Assembly (NCBI RefSeq): GCF_002222655.1
Contig: NZ_CP022423.1
Coordinates: forward strand, 2,294,001-2,358,000
Source of the DNA: Vitreoscilla filiformis
Lineage (GTDB): Bacteria > Pseudomonadota > Gammaproteobacteria > Burkholderiales > Burkholderiaceae_C
Reading direction: 5' to 3'
Length of the DNA stretch: 64,000 nucleotides
The first letter of the stretch is position 1; each line of letters starts with the position of its first letter. Both the position numbers and the translations under genes were made by a program. The notes beneath the pieces were generated by a model. The model had not been told where the DNA came from and ran no database searches. It saw only the letters and a list, made by a program, of their open reading frames with translations. Positions 45,482 to 57,275 of the stretch are shown here, in pieces.

Positions 45482-46201
45482 TCAGTGTTTTCCTTTGTGA
45501 GGGTGGGAATGACGGGAGTGTGTTTTCTTGTGCTGCATGTACTGCGCATGATGGGACGGCGGCTGCGCCGGCGCAGCCGGGGCGGCACCACTGGCTTTCT
45601 GCCCGATCTTCGATTCTTCACCGGCAAACAGCTTGCGGATGTTGCCTTCGTGGCGCCACACCAGCAGCAAGCACATCGGCACCAGCGCCAAACTGGTGGC
45701 AGAAGCGCCCCAAATCAGCATCTGGTACAGCGGCACGGACAGCGCCGCCATGATGGCCGCCAGCGACGAATAGCGGGTGGTGTAGGCGATGGCCAGCCAC
45801 GTCAACAGCGTCAACACACCGAGGCCGGGCTCCAGCGCCAGCAACACGCCGGCTGCCGTGGCCACGCCTTTGCCGCCTTTGAACTTGAAGAACACGGGCC
45901 ACAGATGGCCGATGAAAGCCGCCAAGCCCGCCCAGGCGGCCAAGTCGGGGCCCCAGCCCATGGGCGTCTCCAGGCCACGCACCAGCAGCACGGGCACCGC
46001 GCCCTTGATGGCGTCCAGCAGCAGCGTGAGGATGGCAGCTTTCTTGTTGCCTGAGCGCAGCACGTTGGTGGCGCCAGGGTTGCCGGAACCGTAAGAACGC
46101 GGGTCGTTCAAGCCCATCACGCGGCTGACGATGACGGCGAAAGAAAGCGAACCAATCAGGTAGGCCAGCGCGATGGCCAGCAAGGGCAATGCCGTGTTCA
46201 T
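45482..46201 (-). CDS. plsY: Glycerol-3-phosphate acyltransferase
   Basis: This 239-aa inner-membrane enzyme transfers acyl groups from acyl-phosphate to glycerol-3-phosphate. Three conserved loops are seen: YGSGNPGATNVLRSGNKKAA, FKFKGGKGVATAAGVLLAL and TRYSSLAAIMAAL. The C-terminal tail is longer than usual and histidine/proline rich (QPPSHHAQYMQHKKTHSRHS). About five membrane segments. Confidence 0.93.
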   Translation of the reverse strand: MNTALPLLAIALAYLIGSLSFAVIVSRVMGLNDPRSYGSGNPGATNVLRSGNKKAAILTLLLDAIKGAVPVLLVRGLETPMGWGPDLAAWAGLAAFIGHLWPVFFKFKGGKGVATAAGVLLALEPGLGVLTLLTWLAIAYTTRYSSLAAIMAALSVPLYQMLIWGASATSLALVPMCLLLVWRHEGNIRKLFAGEESKIGQKASGAAPAAPAQPPSHHAQYMQHKKTHSRHSHPHKGKH

Positions 46202-46262
46202 GGGCGAAAACTGGGGTTTCTGCGAGGGGCTGAGTGTAAGTCGTCAGTCCGTTGACGGGGGG

Positions 46263-46751
46263 TCAGAGCGCGCAGCGCACGGGGCGAGCGTGCAGAACGT
46301 CGGTTAACACCTGCGGCGCGATGCCCACCAGATAGCCCCGCCGTCCGCCATTGATGAGGATGCGCTCCAGCGCCAGCACCCCCTCCTCCACCCACACCGG
46401 CATGGCCTTGATCGTGCCGAACGGCGAGGTGCCCCCGACCTGATAACCGCTGTGGCGTTGCGCCACCTCCGGCTTGCAAGGCTCGACGCTCTTGGCGCCG
46501 ATGGCCCGCGCCAGGTTCTTCGTGCTGACCTGCTTGTCGCCATGCATGAGGATGATGAGCGGCTTGGCCTTGTCGTCCTGCATCACCAAGGTCTTGACGA
46601 CGGCGTGCTCCGGCCAGCCCAGTTGTTTGGACGACTCGGCGGTGCCGCCGTGATCCACGTAGTCATACACATGTTCGGTGTACGGAACTTGGTTGCTTTT
46701 GAGCCATTGTGTGGCCGGGGTTTCGCTGACGTGTTTGTCTTTTTTCGCCAT
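46263..46751 (-). CDS. ybaK: YbaK-type Cys-tRNA(Pro)/Cys-tRNA(Cys) deacylase
   Basis: This 162-aa editing protein has the conserved lysine in GWPEHAVVKTLVMQ, and STKNLARAIGAKSVEPCKPE and GYQVGGTSPFGTIKAMPVWV typical of YbaK/EbsC. It removes cysteine mischarged on tRNA-Pro. Confidence 0.9.
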   Translation of the reverse strand: MAKKDKHVSETPATQWLKSNQVPYTEHVYDYVDHGGTAESSKQLGWPEHAVVKTLVMQDDKAKPLIILMHGDKQVSTKNLARAIGAKSVEPCKPEVAQRHSGYQVGGTSPFGTIKAMPVWVEEGVLALERILINGGRRGYLVGIAPQVLTDVLHARPVRCAL

Positions 46752-46774
46752 GGTTCACGGGGGAAAACAACGTG

Positions 46775-47851
46775 TCATTGTGCGGGATCGCGGGACGTCC
46801 AGCGGATGGCATCCACCGCTGCGTACAGCTCGGGGCTCAGATTCACCGGCCAAGCGTCCAGGCACTCATCCAACTGCGCCAGGCTGGTCACGCCGATGAT
46901 CGTGGACGCCACCCGCCAGTTGCGGTAGCAAAACGCCAGCGCCAACTGGGTTGGGGTCAGGCCGTGTTCACGGGCCAGGGTGTTGTAACGCCGGGCGGCG
47001 GCCAAGGTTTCGGCGCGGCCCCAACGCTGTTTGCGCATCGACTCGAAGCGCGACATCCGCCCCAGCTCGGGCTGTTGCGGGTCGAAACCGGGGGCATCGT
47101 ACTTGCCGGTGAGGGTGCCGAAGCCCAATGGCGAGTAGGCCAGCAAGCTGACTTGCTCGCGGTGCAGCACCTCGTCCAGCCCGTTTTCTACGCTGCGATT
47201 CACCAGCGCATACGGGTTTTGCACGCTCACCACCCGGCTCAGGCCGAACTGCTCGGCGGCGCGCAGGAAGCGCATCACTCCCCAAGGCGTTTCATTCGAC
47301 AGACCGATGTGCCGCACCTTGCCCGCCTGAACCAGCTTTTCCAGCGCTCGAAGCTGGTCTTCGATGGAAGTGGGCGGCTCCGGTGCGTCTTGCGCCGGAT
47401 CGAAGGACAGCGCGCCGAACATGGGCGCGTTGCGGTTCGGCCAGTGGATTTGGTAGAGGTCGATGACGTCGGTTTGCAGGCGGCGCAGGCTGTCTTCACA
47501 CGCTTGGGTGATGTGTTCGGGCAGCAGATTGCGTGAACCGCCCCGAATCCAATCCATGTTGCGGCTCGGCCCCGCCACCTTGGTGGCCAGCACGATGCGC
47601 TGGCGCGCTTCGGGCCGTTTCGCCAGCCAGGTGCCGAGGATGGTTTCGGTGGCACCGCAGGTTTCAGCGCGGGCGGGTACGGCGTACATCTCTGCGGTGT
47701 CGATGAAGGTGATACCACGCTCTAGCGCCCGGTCGAGGATGTCATGCGCCCTGCCCTCCTCCACCTGTTCGCCGAAGGTCATCGTGCCCAGGCAGATGGG
47801 GGACACCGCCAAGTCGCTGCGCCCCAAGGTCGTTTTCGGGAAATCCGGCAT
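46775..47851 (-). CDS. Aldo/keto reductase (Tas-like)
   Basis: This 358-aa NADPH-dependent reductase has the catalytic residues D/Y in FIDTAEMYAVPARAETCG, K in IVLATKVAGPSRN and H in YQIHWPNRNAPMFG, and nucleotide-binding GVTSLAQLDECLDAW near the C-terminus. The insertion around FGALSFDPAQDAPEPPTSIE matches the Tas group. Substrate not known. Confidence 0.9.
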   Translation of the reverse strand: MPDFPKTTLGRSDLAVSPICLGTMTFGEQVEEGRAHDILDRALERGITFIDTAEMYAVPARAETCGATETILGTWLAKRPEARQRIVLATKVAGPSRNMDWIRGGSRNLLPEHITQACEDSLRRLQTDVIDLYQIHWPNRNAPMFGALSFDPAQDAPEPPTSIEDQLRALEKLVQAGKVRHIGLSNETPWGVMRFLRAAEQFGLSRVVSVQNPYALVNRSVENGLDEVLHREQVSLLAYSPLGFGTLTGKYDAPGFDPQQPELGRMSRFESMRKQRWGRAETLAAARRYNTLAREHGLTPTQLALAFCYRNWRVASTIIGVTSLAQLDECLDAWPVNLSPELYAAVDAIRWTSRDPAQ

Positions 47852-47908
47852 GTTTTTCTCTGTGCCTTGTAAAGCGTTGTTGATTGATAAATTGCGTATA
47901 TCCCAAAA

Positions 47909-48691
47909 TCACCAACGAGGCGGGCGCTTGTCGATGAAGGCTTGCACGCCTTCCAAGGCGCTGTCGTCCATCATGTTGCAGGCCATGGTTTGGCCCGCAT
48001 CCACGTAAGCGGCTTCGATACCCGACTCCAACTGGCGATAGAACAACGCCTTGCCCAAGCTGACGGCCACACGCGGCTTGGCCACGATGCTGGCCACCAG
48101 CCGTTCGACTTCGGCGTCCAGCTCTTCGGGCACGGCCACGCGGTTGACCAACCCCTTCACCCGGGCCTCTTCGGCGCTGATGAACTCCCCCGTCACCAGC
48201 ATTTCAAACGCGGCTTTGCGGCCCAGATTACGGCTCAACGCCACCGCCGGGGTGGCACAAAACAGCCCCAGGTTGACGCCACTCACCGCAAACCGCGCCG
48301 TGCTGGCGGCCACGGCCAGGTCACACATCGCCACCAGTTGGCAGCCCGCTGCCGTGGCAATGCCGTGGACCTTGGCCACCACCGGCACCGGCAGGCGCTG
48401 CACCGCCATCATCACCTTGGCGCACTGGGCGAACAGCTTCTGGTAGTAGTCCAGCGACGGTTCAGCGCGCATTTCCTTCAGATCGTGCCCGGCGCAAAAC
48501 GCCTTGCCAGCAGCGGCCAGCACCACCACACGCACGCTCTCGTCTTTGGCCAGGGCGTTCAGCTCGTCGAGCAGGGCCGTCAGCATCGCTTCACTCAGCG
48601 AATTGAAGGCTTGCGGGCGGTTCAGCGTCAGGGTGACGGCGCCGCGTGCGTCTTGGCTGCGCAGCAACAGGGGGTCTTGGGTCGTCAGCAT
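47909..48691 (-). CDS. Enoyl-CoA hydratase family protein
   Basis: This 260-aa crotonase-fold protein has the oxyanion-hole loops AGKAFCAGHDLKEMRAEPSL and HGIATAAGCQLVAMCDLAVA. The second catalytic glutamate region reads LGLFCATPAVALSRNLGRKA, lacking the usual E, as in ECHDC3-type members, so hydratase activity is uncertain. ATG 48691 is used; the longer frame upstream is antisense to gcvT. Confidence 0.85.
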   Translation of the reverse strand: MLTTQDPLLLRSQDARGAVTLTLNRPQAFNSLSEAMLTALLDELNALAKDESVRVVVLAAAGKAFCAGHDLKEMRAEPSLDYYQKLFAQCAKVMMAVQRLPVPVVAKVHGIATAAGCQLVAMCDLAVAASTARFAVSGVNLGLFCATPAVALSRNLGRKAAFEMLVTGEFISAEEARVKGLVNRVAVPEELDAEVERLVASIVAKPRVAVSLGKALFYRQLESGIEAAYVDAGQTMACNMMDDSALEGVQAFIDKRPPRW

Positions 48692-48731
48692 GGGTGTCTC
48701 CGATGGGTTTGGGGGAATGCGGGGGCTGAGG

Positions 48732-48738
48732 TTACACT
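48732..48738 (+). promoter_or_regulatory. Possible -10 region for the gcv riboswitch transcript
   Basis: TTACACT lies about 13 bases before the first aptamer. No strong -35 is visible. Confidence 0.3.
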
Positions 48739-48748
48739 GCGCGCCTCC

Positions 48749-48990
48749 TGTCAGGAGAGAGCGCGGGCTTCCACAAGACGCCCCGCCGCCGAAGGCGCAG
48801 AAGCACCGGCCCGCCACCGCCGCCCGCTTCGAACGCTCAGGCAAAAGGACTGGCAGGCGCTGTTCCCAAGAACGGCGTTCCTCACTGGAGAGAGGCGCTC
48901 CCACCCCGGCGAGCGCCCACCGAAGGGGCAAGCGTTGCAGGTGTTGAAGCACCGCACGCCAATCTCTCAGGTAAAGCGGACAGCGAGGGC
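48749..48990 (+). ncRNA. Tandem glycine riboswitch (two aptamers) upstream of gcvT
   Basis: Aptamer 1 (about 48750-48853) shows GGAGAGAGCGCGG, CCGCCGAAGGCGCAGAA, then CGAACGCTCAGGCAAAAGGA. Aptamer 2 (about 48884-48990) shows GGAGAGAGGCGCT, CCACCGAAGGGGCAAG, then AATCTCTCAGGTAAAGCGG. Both have the conserved GGAGA start, CCGAAGG core and CTCAGG-AAA-GGAC 3' element of gcvT riboswitches, followed 77 bp later by gcvT. Binding glycine is expected to switch the gcvTHP operon on. Confidence 0.93.
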
Positions 48991-49066
48991 AAGCGATGAC
49001 ACACCGGTTCACCCGGTTCCGACGCTCGGCGTCGGAGCTGCCCTCCCCTTCACTGCCGCTTTTGCC

Positions 49067-50221
<1,155 letters not shown>

Positions 50222-50248
50222 GGCGCCGCACAGCGGTCACGATTGGCA

Positions 50249-50310
50249 CGGGAAGATGCGAGACTGCTTCCCGGCAACTCCCTGTCTTTTTCTTCTTTTC
50301 CTTTTCTTCT
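50249..50310 (+). other. gcvT-gcvH spacer with hairpin and pyrimidine tract
   Basis: CGGGAAG/CTTCCCG (50249-50255 and 50267-50273) forms a stem, and a pyrimidine-only stretch runs from about 50285 to 50310 just before the gcvH leader. It may tune the relative amounts of GcvT and GcvH. Confidence 0.35.
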
Positions 50311-50330
50311 GATTGGTTGGAGCTTTCTTC

Positions 50331-50705
50331 ATGAGCATCAAATTCACCCCCGAACACGAATGGATCAACGCCGCTGACGCCGCTGCCGCCGTGGTGGGCA
50401 TCACCGTCCACGCGCAAGACGCGCTGGGCGACGTGGTGTTCGTCGACCTGCCCGAAGTGGGCAAGACCTACGCCAAGGGCGATGTGGCTGGCGTTGTCGA
50501 ATCGGTGAAGGCCGCTGCCGACATCTACATGCCCGTGACCGGCGAAGTGGTGGAAGTCAACGAAGCCCTGCGCGACGACCCAAGCCTGGCCAACACCGAC
50601 CCGCTGGAAGCCGGCTGGTTCTTCAAGGTGAAGCTCAGCAACGCCGCCGAGCTGGACGGCCTGCTGGACAGCACCGCCTACGACGATTTCCTCAAGGGTC
50701 TGTGA
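50331..50705 (+). CDS. gcvH: Glycine cleavage system H protein
   Basis: This 124-aa lipoyl carrier has the lipoylated lysine in GVVESVKAAADIYMPVTGEV (near residue 63), with KFTPEHEWINAADAAAAVVG at the start. It shuttles the aminomethyl group between GcvP and GcvT. ATG 50331 was chosen over an upstream in-frame GTG that adds six residues. Confidence 0.96.
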   Translation: MSIKFTPEHEWINAADAAAAVVGITVHAQDALGDVVFVDLPEVGKTYAKGDVAGVVESVKAAADIYMPVTGEVVEVNEALRDDPSLANTDPLEAGWFFKVKLSNAAELDGLLDSTAYDDFLKGL

Positions 50706-50752
50706 TCGCCCTGCCCTCATTGCCCTGATGACCTGACGAGAGAGTTGCCGCC

Positions 50753-53671
<2,919 letters not shown>

Positions 53672-53724
53672 TGCCTCAAGCGCGTCACTGGTAACGCGCT
53701 GCCAAGATCTGCGAATGCAGAGTC

Positions 53725-53757
53725 AGCCGCCTAGACGCAAGCCTAGGCGGCTTTTTA
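53725..53757 (+). terminator. Rho-independent terminator of gcvTHP
   Basis: AGCCGCCTAG (53725-53734) pairs perfectly with CTAGGCGGCT (53743-53752) and is followed by TTTTT. It marks the boundary between the core genome and the cassette array. Confidence 0.9.
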
Positions 53758-53925
53758 CTGTGCGGACAGAAGTCGATATATGCACATAAAAGATCAAATG
53801 CAACTTCGTATCTTTTTCACCACATAACTGAAAATTTCTAGACATGGCTAGCCTTATCTGGCATAAAGAAAAGCCTATCGATACATCATGCCAGATGTAG
53901 CAAGGAAAGAGATTATCTACATCAC
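53758..53925. other. Left edge of the cassette array: attI-like or degenerate attC sequence
   Basis: This low-GC spacer has no ORF. It ends at GTTATTC (53926-53932), the recombination box of the first cassette. ATCTGGCAT (53856-53864) and ATGCCAGAT (53888-53896) are perfect inverted arms, and ACATAAC at 53822-53828 could be a decayed R'' box. It is either an attI without its integrase gene or the end of a degenerate attC. Confidence 0.5.
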
Positions 53926-53961
53926 GTTATTCACCTAATGTAGGCTGCAAGTAGGATTATT

Positions 53962-55020
53962 ATGTCTACTAAGACTAAAAATATAGAAGTCATTATTCCA
54001 GAGTCGATCCAGAATAAAATAGATGGTGGCGACTACAAAATCTTGGGGACGCAAGTTAGGGATAGAAAAGGGCGAATTGTATGCAATCTAGATTCTTTGG
54101 ATTCAGGCGATGGCAAATTTTTTTCGCCACATATTTTTCAGAGTTTTGAAGGTTGCACTTTTTTGTCATGCTCAATTGTGTCCTCTGAACTTCAAGAAGA
54201 GCTTCGGAAAGTTCAATCTAGCATCAGTGGATTAGACCTAAAGATAGATAAAGTGTTATCGAGGCAAACCAACGACTTAATCGGTTTTGTTGTAGAATTT
54301 GATGAGCATTTAAACAGTCTGATGGAAGGAAGCAAATTAACATCCGAGAAAGAAACATTCCAGAGCGGAGTCAGGGCTGCTTCTCTTTTGGCATCGCATA
54401 TAGAAAGCTATTTGAATGACTTTAAAGGCAGTACAATCATTTTTCACCGTGACTCTGCTTATGAAGGGGAGGCTTACTCTCAATACATACAGCGCGGAAA
54501 ATACAAGCCTCGCGTGATTGGAAGGAAAACTTCAAGATTTTGTGATCACCAGGCCAATTTCTTTGCATGGTCATTTTTGAAGGTTATTAATAATATAAAT
54601 ATATTATCAATATCCTATGACAAAAAGATATTTGCAAGATATGAAGAGAACCTTGATGCTTTAGAAGACAAGCTAAAGAGTGTACTAAATTTCTTGATGC
54701 GCGAGATTGGTGAGGAAGGTGATATATATCATATGTGCTACTCAACCAGAGGTTACAACGGCATATATTACCCGATGGATATTGAAAGAGTTATTCGGCG
54801 TGATGAAAATATCAAAATAAATGATTTAATTTTACGAGATTTCCCCAAAAATATTAATCTCGAATACGATGAGGGCAGAGTTAAATCTATTAACGACATC
54901 ATCGACCTTCTCGAAGAAATAGAAAGCCTGAAGTTAAGGTCAGCGCAAGTTAGCGATTTGAACATATCTGACTTAAGCGAGATAGAAGATGTTAAGCGTG
55001 AGATTTTTAAGCTTGAATAA
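53962..55020 (+). CDS. Hypothetical protein, cassette 1
   Basis: This 352-aa protein is unrecognised. It has an N-terminal beta-like part (GTQVRDRKGRIVCNLDSLDS), a helical coiled region (LQEELRKVQSSISGLDLKID), a central block with aromatic and basic residues (YKPRVIGRKTSRFCDHQANF, FAWSFLKVI) and a C-terminal coiled coil (INDIIDLLEEIESLKLRSAQ). No transmembrane helix or nuclease motif is evident. ATG 53962 follows a GTAGGA box. The stop TAA lies in the attC R'' box, as is usual for cassette genes. Low GC compared with the core genome indicates transfer. Confidence 0.75.
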   Translation: MSTKTKNIEVIIPESIQNKIDGGDYKILGTQVRDRKGRIVCNLDSLDSGDGKFFSPHIFQSFEGCTFLSCSIVSSELQEELRKVQSSISGLDLKIDKVLSRQTNDLIGFVVEFDEHLNSLMEGSKLTSEKETFQSGVRAASLLASHIESYLNDFKGSTIIFHRDSAYEGEAYSQYIQRGKYKPRVIGRKTSRFCDHQANFFAWSFLKVINNINILSISYDKKIFARYEENLDALEDKLKSVLNFLMREIGEEGDIYHMCYSTRGYNGIYYPMDIERVIRRDENIKINDLILRDFPKNINLEYDEGRVKSINDIIDLLEEIESLKLRSAQVSDLNISDLSEIEDVKREIFKLE

Positions 55021-55086
55021 CAAGCGCACGTTGTCGGACTGGTTTTCCGCTGCGCTCCAAACCAGCCGCAAATGCAAGCGTTATGC
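55015..55086 (+). other. attC site 1
   Basis: R'' GAATAAC (55015-55021) and R' GTTATGC (55080-55086) enclose an imperfect stem with CTGGTTT/AAACCAG arms. GAATAAC is complementary to GTTATTC at the start of cassette 1. Length 72 bp. Confidence 0.85.
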
Positions 55087-55272
55087 AAATACGAGAAACC
55101 AAGGAAAGAACGCGAAAGTTGGCTGAAAGAAGAAATACAAAAGGAAAAGAAAAAGCGGGGAATTTTTGGAACGGGCCGCACGCCACGCAGATTGAACGGT
55201 AAAAAAGGGAAGTTGGCGGTGGAGCGGTTGCTGCAAATTGTTGTAGTATTGGGACGGTGGGATTCAGCATAA
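55072..55272 (+). CDS. Small ORF of cassette 2
   Basis: This 66-aa frame (MQALCKYEKPRKERESWLKE, lysine-rich start, hydrophobic end LLQIVVVLGRWDSA) ends with TAA inside the R'' box of attC2, as real cassette genes do. Its ATG, however, lies in the upstream attC1, before the recombination point, so it would be lost or changed if the cassette moved. An alternative frame starts at ATG 55083 (39 aa). The cassette may be non-coding. Confidence 0.35.
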   Translation: MQALCKYEKPRKERESWLKEEIQKEKKKRGIFGTGRTPRRLNGKKGKLAVERLLQIVVVLGRWDSA

Positions 55273-55351
55273 CTAGGCGGTCAAACTGACGCCGTGCGCG
55301 CCCTACGCTGCGCTGCGGGCGCGCCCGTCGCAGTTTACCTAAACGTTAGGC
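55267..55351 (+). other. attC site 2
   Basis: R'' GCATAAC (55267-55273) and R' GTTAGGC (55345-55351) enclose a strong stem: AAACTG/CAGTTT and GCGCGCCC/GGGCGCGC arms. GCATAAC is complementary to GTTATGC at the start of cassette 2. Length 85 bp. Confidence 0.88.
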
Positions 55352-55421
55352 AATTCATCCACTGATGATTCGTAATCAGCACCACTCAATCAACCATTTA
55401 ATATACTAGTCGATCATAATT

Positions 55422-57263
55422 ATGACAGCAATAGCCAATCCCAAGATTTGTCGTCTTGTAGTCAAAAACTTTCGTTCCGTTGGTAGCAATTCAATCTCCG
55501 TTGACATCGATAAGATTGTTATTCTTGTCGGTGCAAACAACTCAGGGAAAAGTACAATTCTCAGAGCCTTTGAGGTTGTTGCTGATAACTTAAAATTAGA
55601 GATTGATGATTTTCATAATAAAACCGTAGTTCAAACAGAGTTGCCTGAAATAGAACTTCATTCACTTGTTGTGGATGAAAATAAACCAGGATCAGAATGG
55701 TGTGAAGAAATAACACCACAAACATGGCTAGTTAAAGAAAAGTGGACTTGGTCTAACCATAATGTTGAACCTAAACGAGTAGGTTTTAATGTTAGTTTAA
55801 ACCGTTGGGCAGCGCCTGGAGATCCAGAATTAATGCCATGGGGTCCAAATAATGTCGCAAAAGCGAGGCGTCCAAAACCGCATAGAGTTAGTACATTTGA
55901 CAATCCAGAATACCAAGCAAAAGCAACAACGTCTCTTCTTAAAAGCCTACTCGAAAACGATATTAAAAATATAAAATCAAATCCTAATGACCCATCCACT
56001 CGATATGAACAAATCGTAGAATCACTGATTAATCTTAGAGCCGATTCGAAAGCGATTCAAACTGCTGGCATTGTTGATATAGAAACGCAGGCCAATTTAA
56101 TAATTGAACAGATATTTCCTGGCCATCAGTTAAAGGTAATTTCCTCAGAAAGTACAACCCCTATTAACATCGATCTTCTTGGGGAAGAGTTCGGTCTAGA
56201 AATAGGTGTTCCAGGAGCGACATCATTCCCTTTAGACAAGCAGGGTAGTGGAACTCAGCGAACAGCGCTGTGGACAATTTTGAAATTGTTAGCAGATAAA
56301 GGAGTTAAAGCAAAGCCTGTTGGCAAGACAGCGAAAACTTTTCATGAGCCAATCGGTCCAAATACATCGCATATTTTATTAATAGATGAGCCTGAAGTTA
56401 GTTTGCATCCCAAGGCGATTCAGTCGGCGCGTGATGTGTTGTACTCTTTGCCGGACAGTGACAACTGGCAAGTTATGTTGACCACACACTCACCTAGCTT
56501 TATTGACCTCACAAAAAACAACACCACCATCATTCGAGTTGAGAAAACCTTGACTAATGGAATAGGTGCGACAACTCTCTTTACACCAGAGGCAGTCCGG
56601 CTAGATGAAGATGATAAGGAGAATCTCAAACTCGTAAATTTATTTGACTCGCACATATCAGAAGCCTTTTTTGGAGGGAGCATTATAATAGTTGAGGGTG
56701 ACACTGAGTATTCCGCATTTAATTACATTAAAAACAGGGAGGCAGATTTGGGTAGCACCTTATATAACGACGTAAGCATTATTAGAGCGCGCGGAAAAGT
56801 AACCGTGGCCTCAATGATGAAAGTTCTCAACCATTTTAAAGCAAACTATTTTGTATTACATGACACAGATACTGAAACTGTCACATCAAAGATAAGAGAC
56901 CGTCAAGCAAGCACTGGCGGCAGAATCGTTTATAGAGAAATTACAATTACCAATCCGGCATGGACTAACAATACAAAAATATTCGATCAAATGTCCCCAT
57001 ACTCTCGTGTTGTTGCGTCCGCGATAAATTTTGAAGAGGCTTATTTTGGGGAGGTTGTTAGCAAAGATAAACCAGAGAACTGTATCAATCATTTAAAAAC
57101 TGATGCCGATTGCTATAATATAATAAAACAGCTTTTGGACGCAATACTGGAAATAAATGGGGCAACTCTTCCGGATGGGGCGGTTAGATGGCAAAATATT
57201 GCAGAGTTAACAAGTGCAGTTTCCTCTTGGAACCAAAGAGTTAGTAATGGTACACTCACATAA
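55422..57263 (+). CDS. OLD-family ATP-dependent endonuclease (AAA ATPase + TOPRIM), cassette 3
   Basis: This 613-aa protein has an ABC-type ATPase part with Walker A GANNSGKSTILRAF (near residue 40), a signature-like DKQGSGTQRTALWTIL, Walker B HILLIDEPEVSLHPKAIQ and switch LTTHSPSFIDL. A TOPRIM nuclease domain follows (GSIIIVEGDTEYSAF, then NYFVLHDTDTETV). OLD nucleases cut DNA and many protect against phage. There is no UvrD-type helicase next to it, so it looks like a stand-alone (class 1-like) OLD. It is the only gene of its cassette; attC3 follows, split by intron copy 1. Confidence 0.88.
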   Translation: MTAIANPKICRLVVKNFRSVGSNSISVDIDKIVILVGANNSGKSTILRAFEVVADNLKLEIDDFHNKTVVQTELPEIELHSLVVDENKPGSEWCEEITPQTWLVKEKWTWSNHNVEPKRVGFNVSLNRWAAPGDPELMPWGPNNVAKARRPKPHRVSTFDNPEYQAKATTSLLKSLLENDIKNIKSNPNDPSTRYEQIVESLINLRADSKAIQTAGIVDIETQANLIIEQIFPGHQLKVISSESTTPINIDLLGEEFGLEIGVPGATSFPLDKQGSGTQRTALWTILKLLADKGVKAKPVGKTAKTFHEPIGPNTSHILLIDEPEVSLHPKAIQSARDVLYSLPDSDNWQVMLTTHSPSFIDLTKNNTTIIRVEKTLTNGIGATTLFTPEAVRLDEDDKENLKLVNLFDSHISEAFFGGSIIIVEGDTEYSAFNYIKNREADLGSTLYNDVSIIRARGKVTVASMMKVLNHFKANYFVLHDTDTETVTSKIRDRQASTGGRIVYREITITNPAWTNNTKIFDQMSPYSRVVASAINFEEAYFGEVVSKDKPENCINHLKTDADCYNIIKQLLDAILEINGATLPDGAVRWQNIAELTSAVSSWNQRVSNGTLT

Positions 57264-57270
57264 TAATACA

Positions 57271-57275
57271 GCCTA
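57271..57275 (+). other. attC site 3, left fragment of R''
   Basis: GCCTA is the first five bases of the R'' box GCCTAAC; the last two (AC) are at 59286-59287, on the other side of intron copy 1. GCCTAAC is complementary to GTTAGGC at the start of cassette 3. Confidence 0.8.

Noticed and set aside
55007..55270. 87-codon minus-strand ORF across attC1 and cassette 2
   Set aside because: It runs antisense through the attC hairpin and part of its sequence is just translated attC stem; no support for expression.
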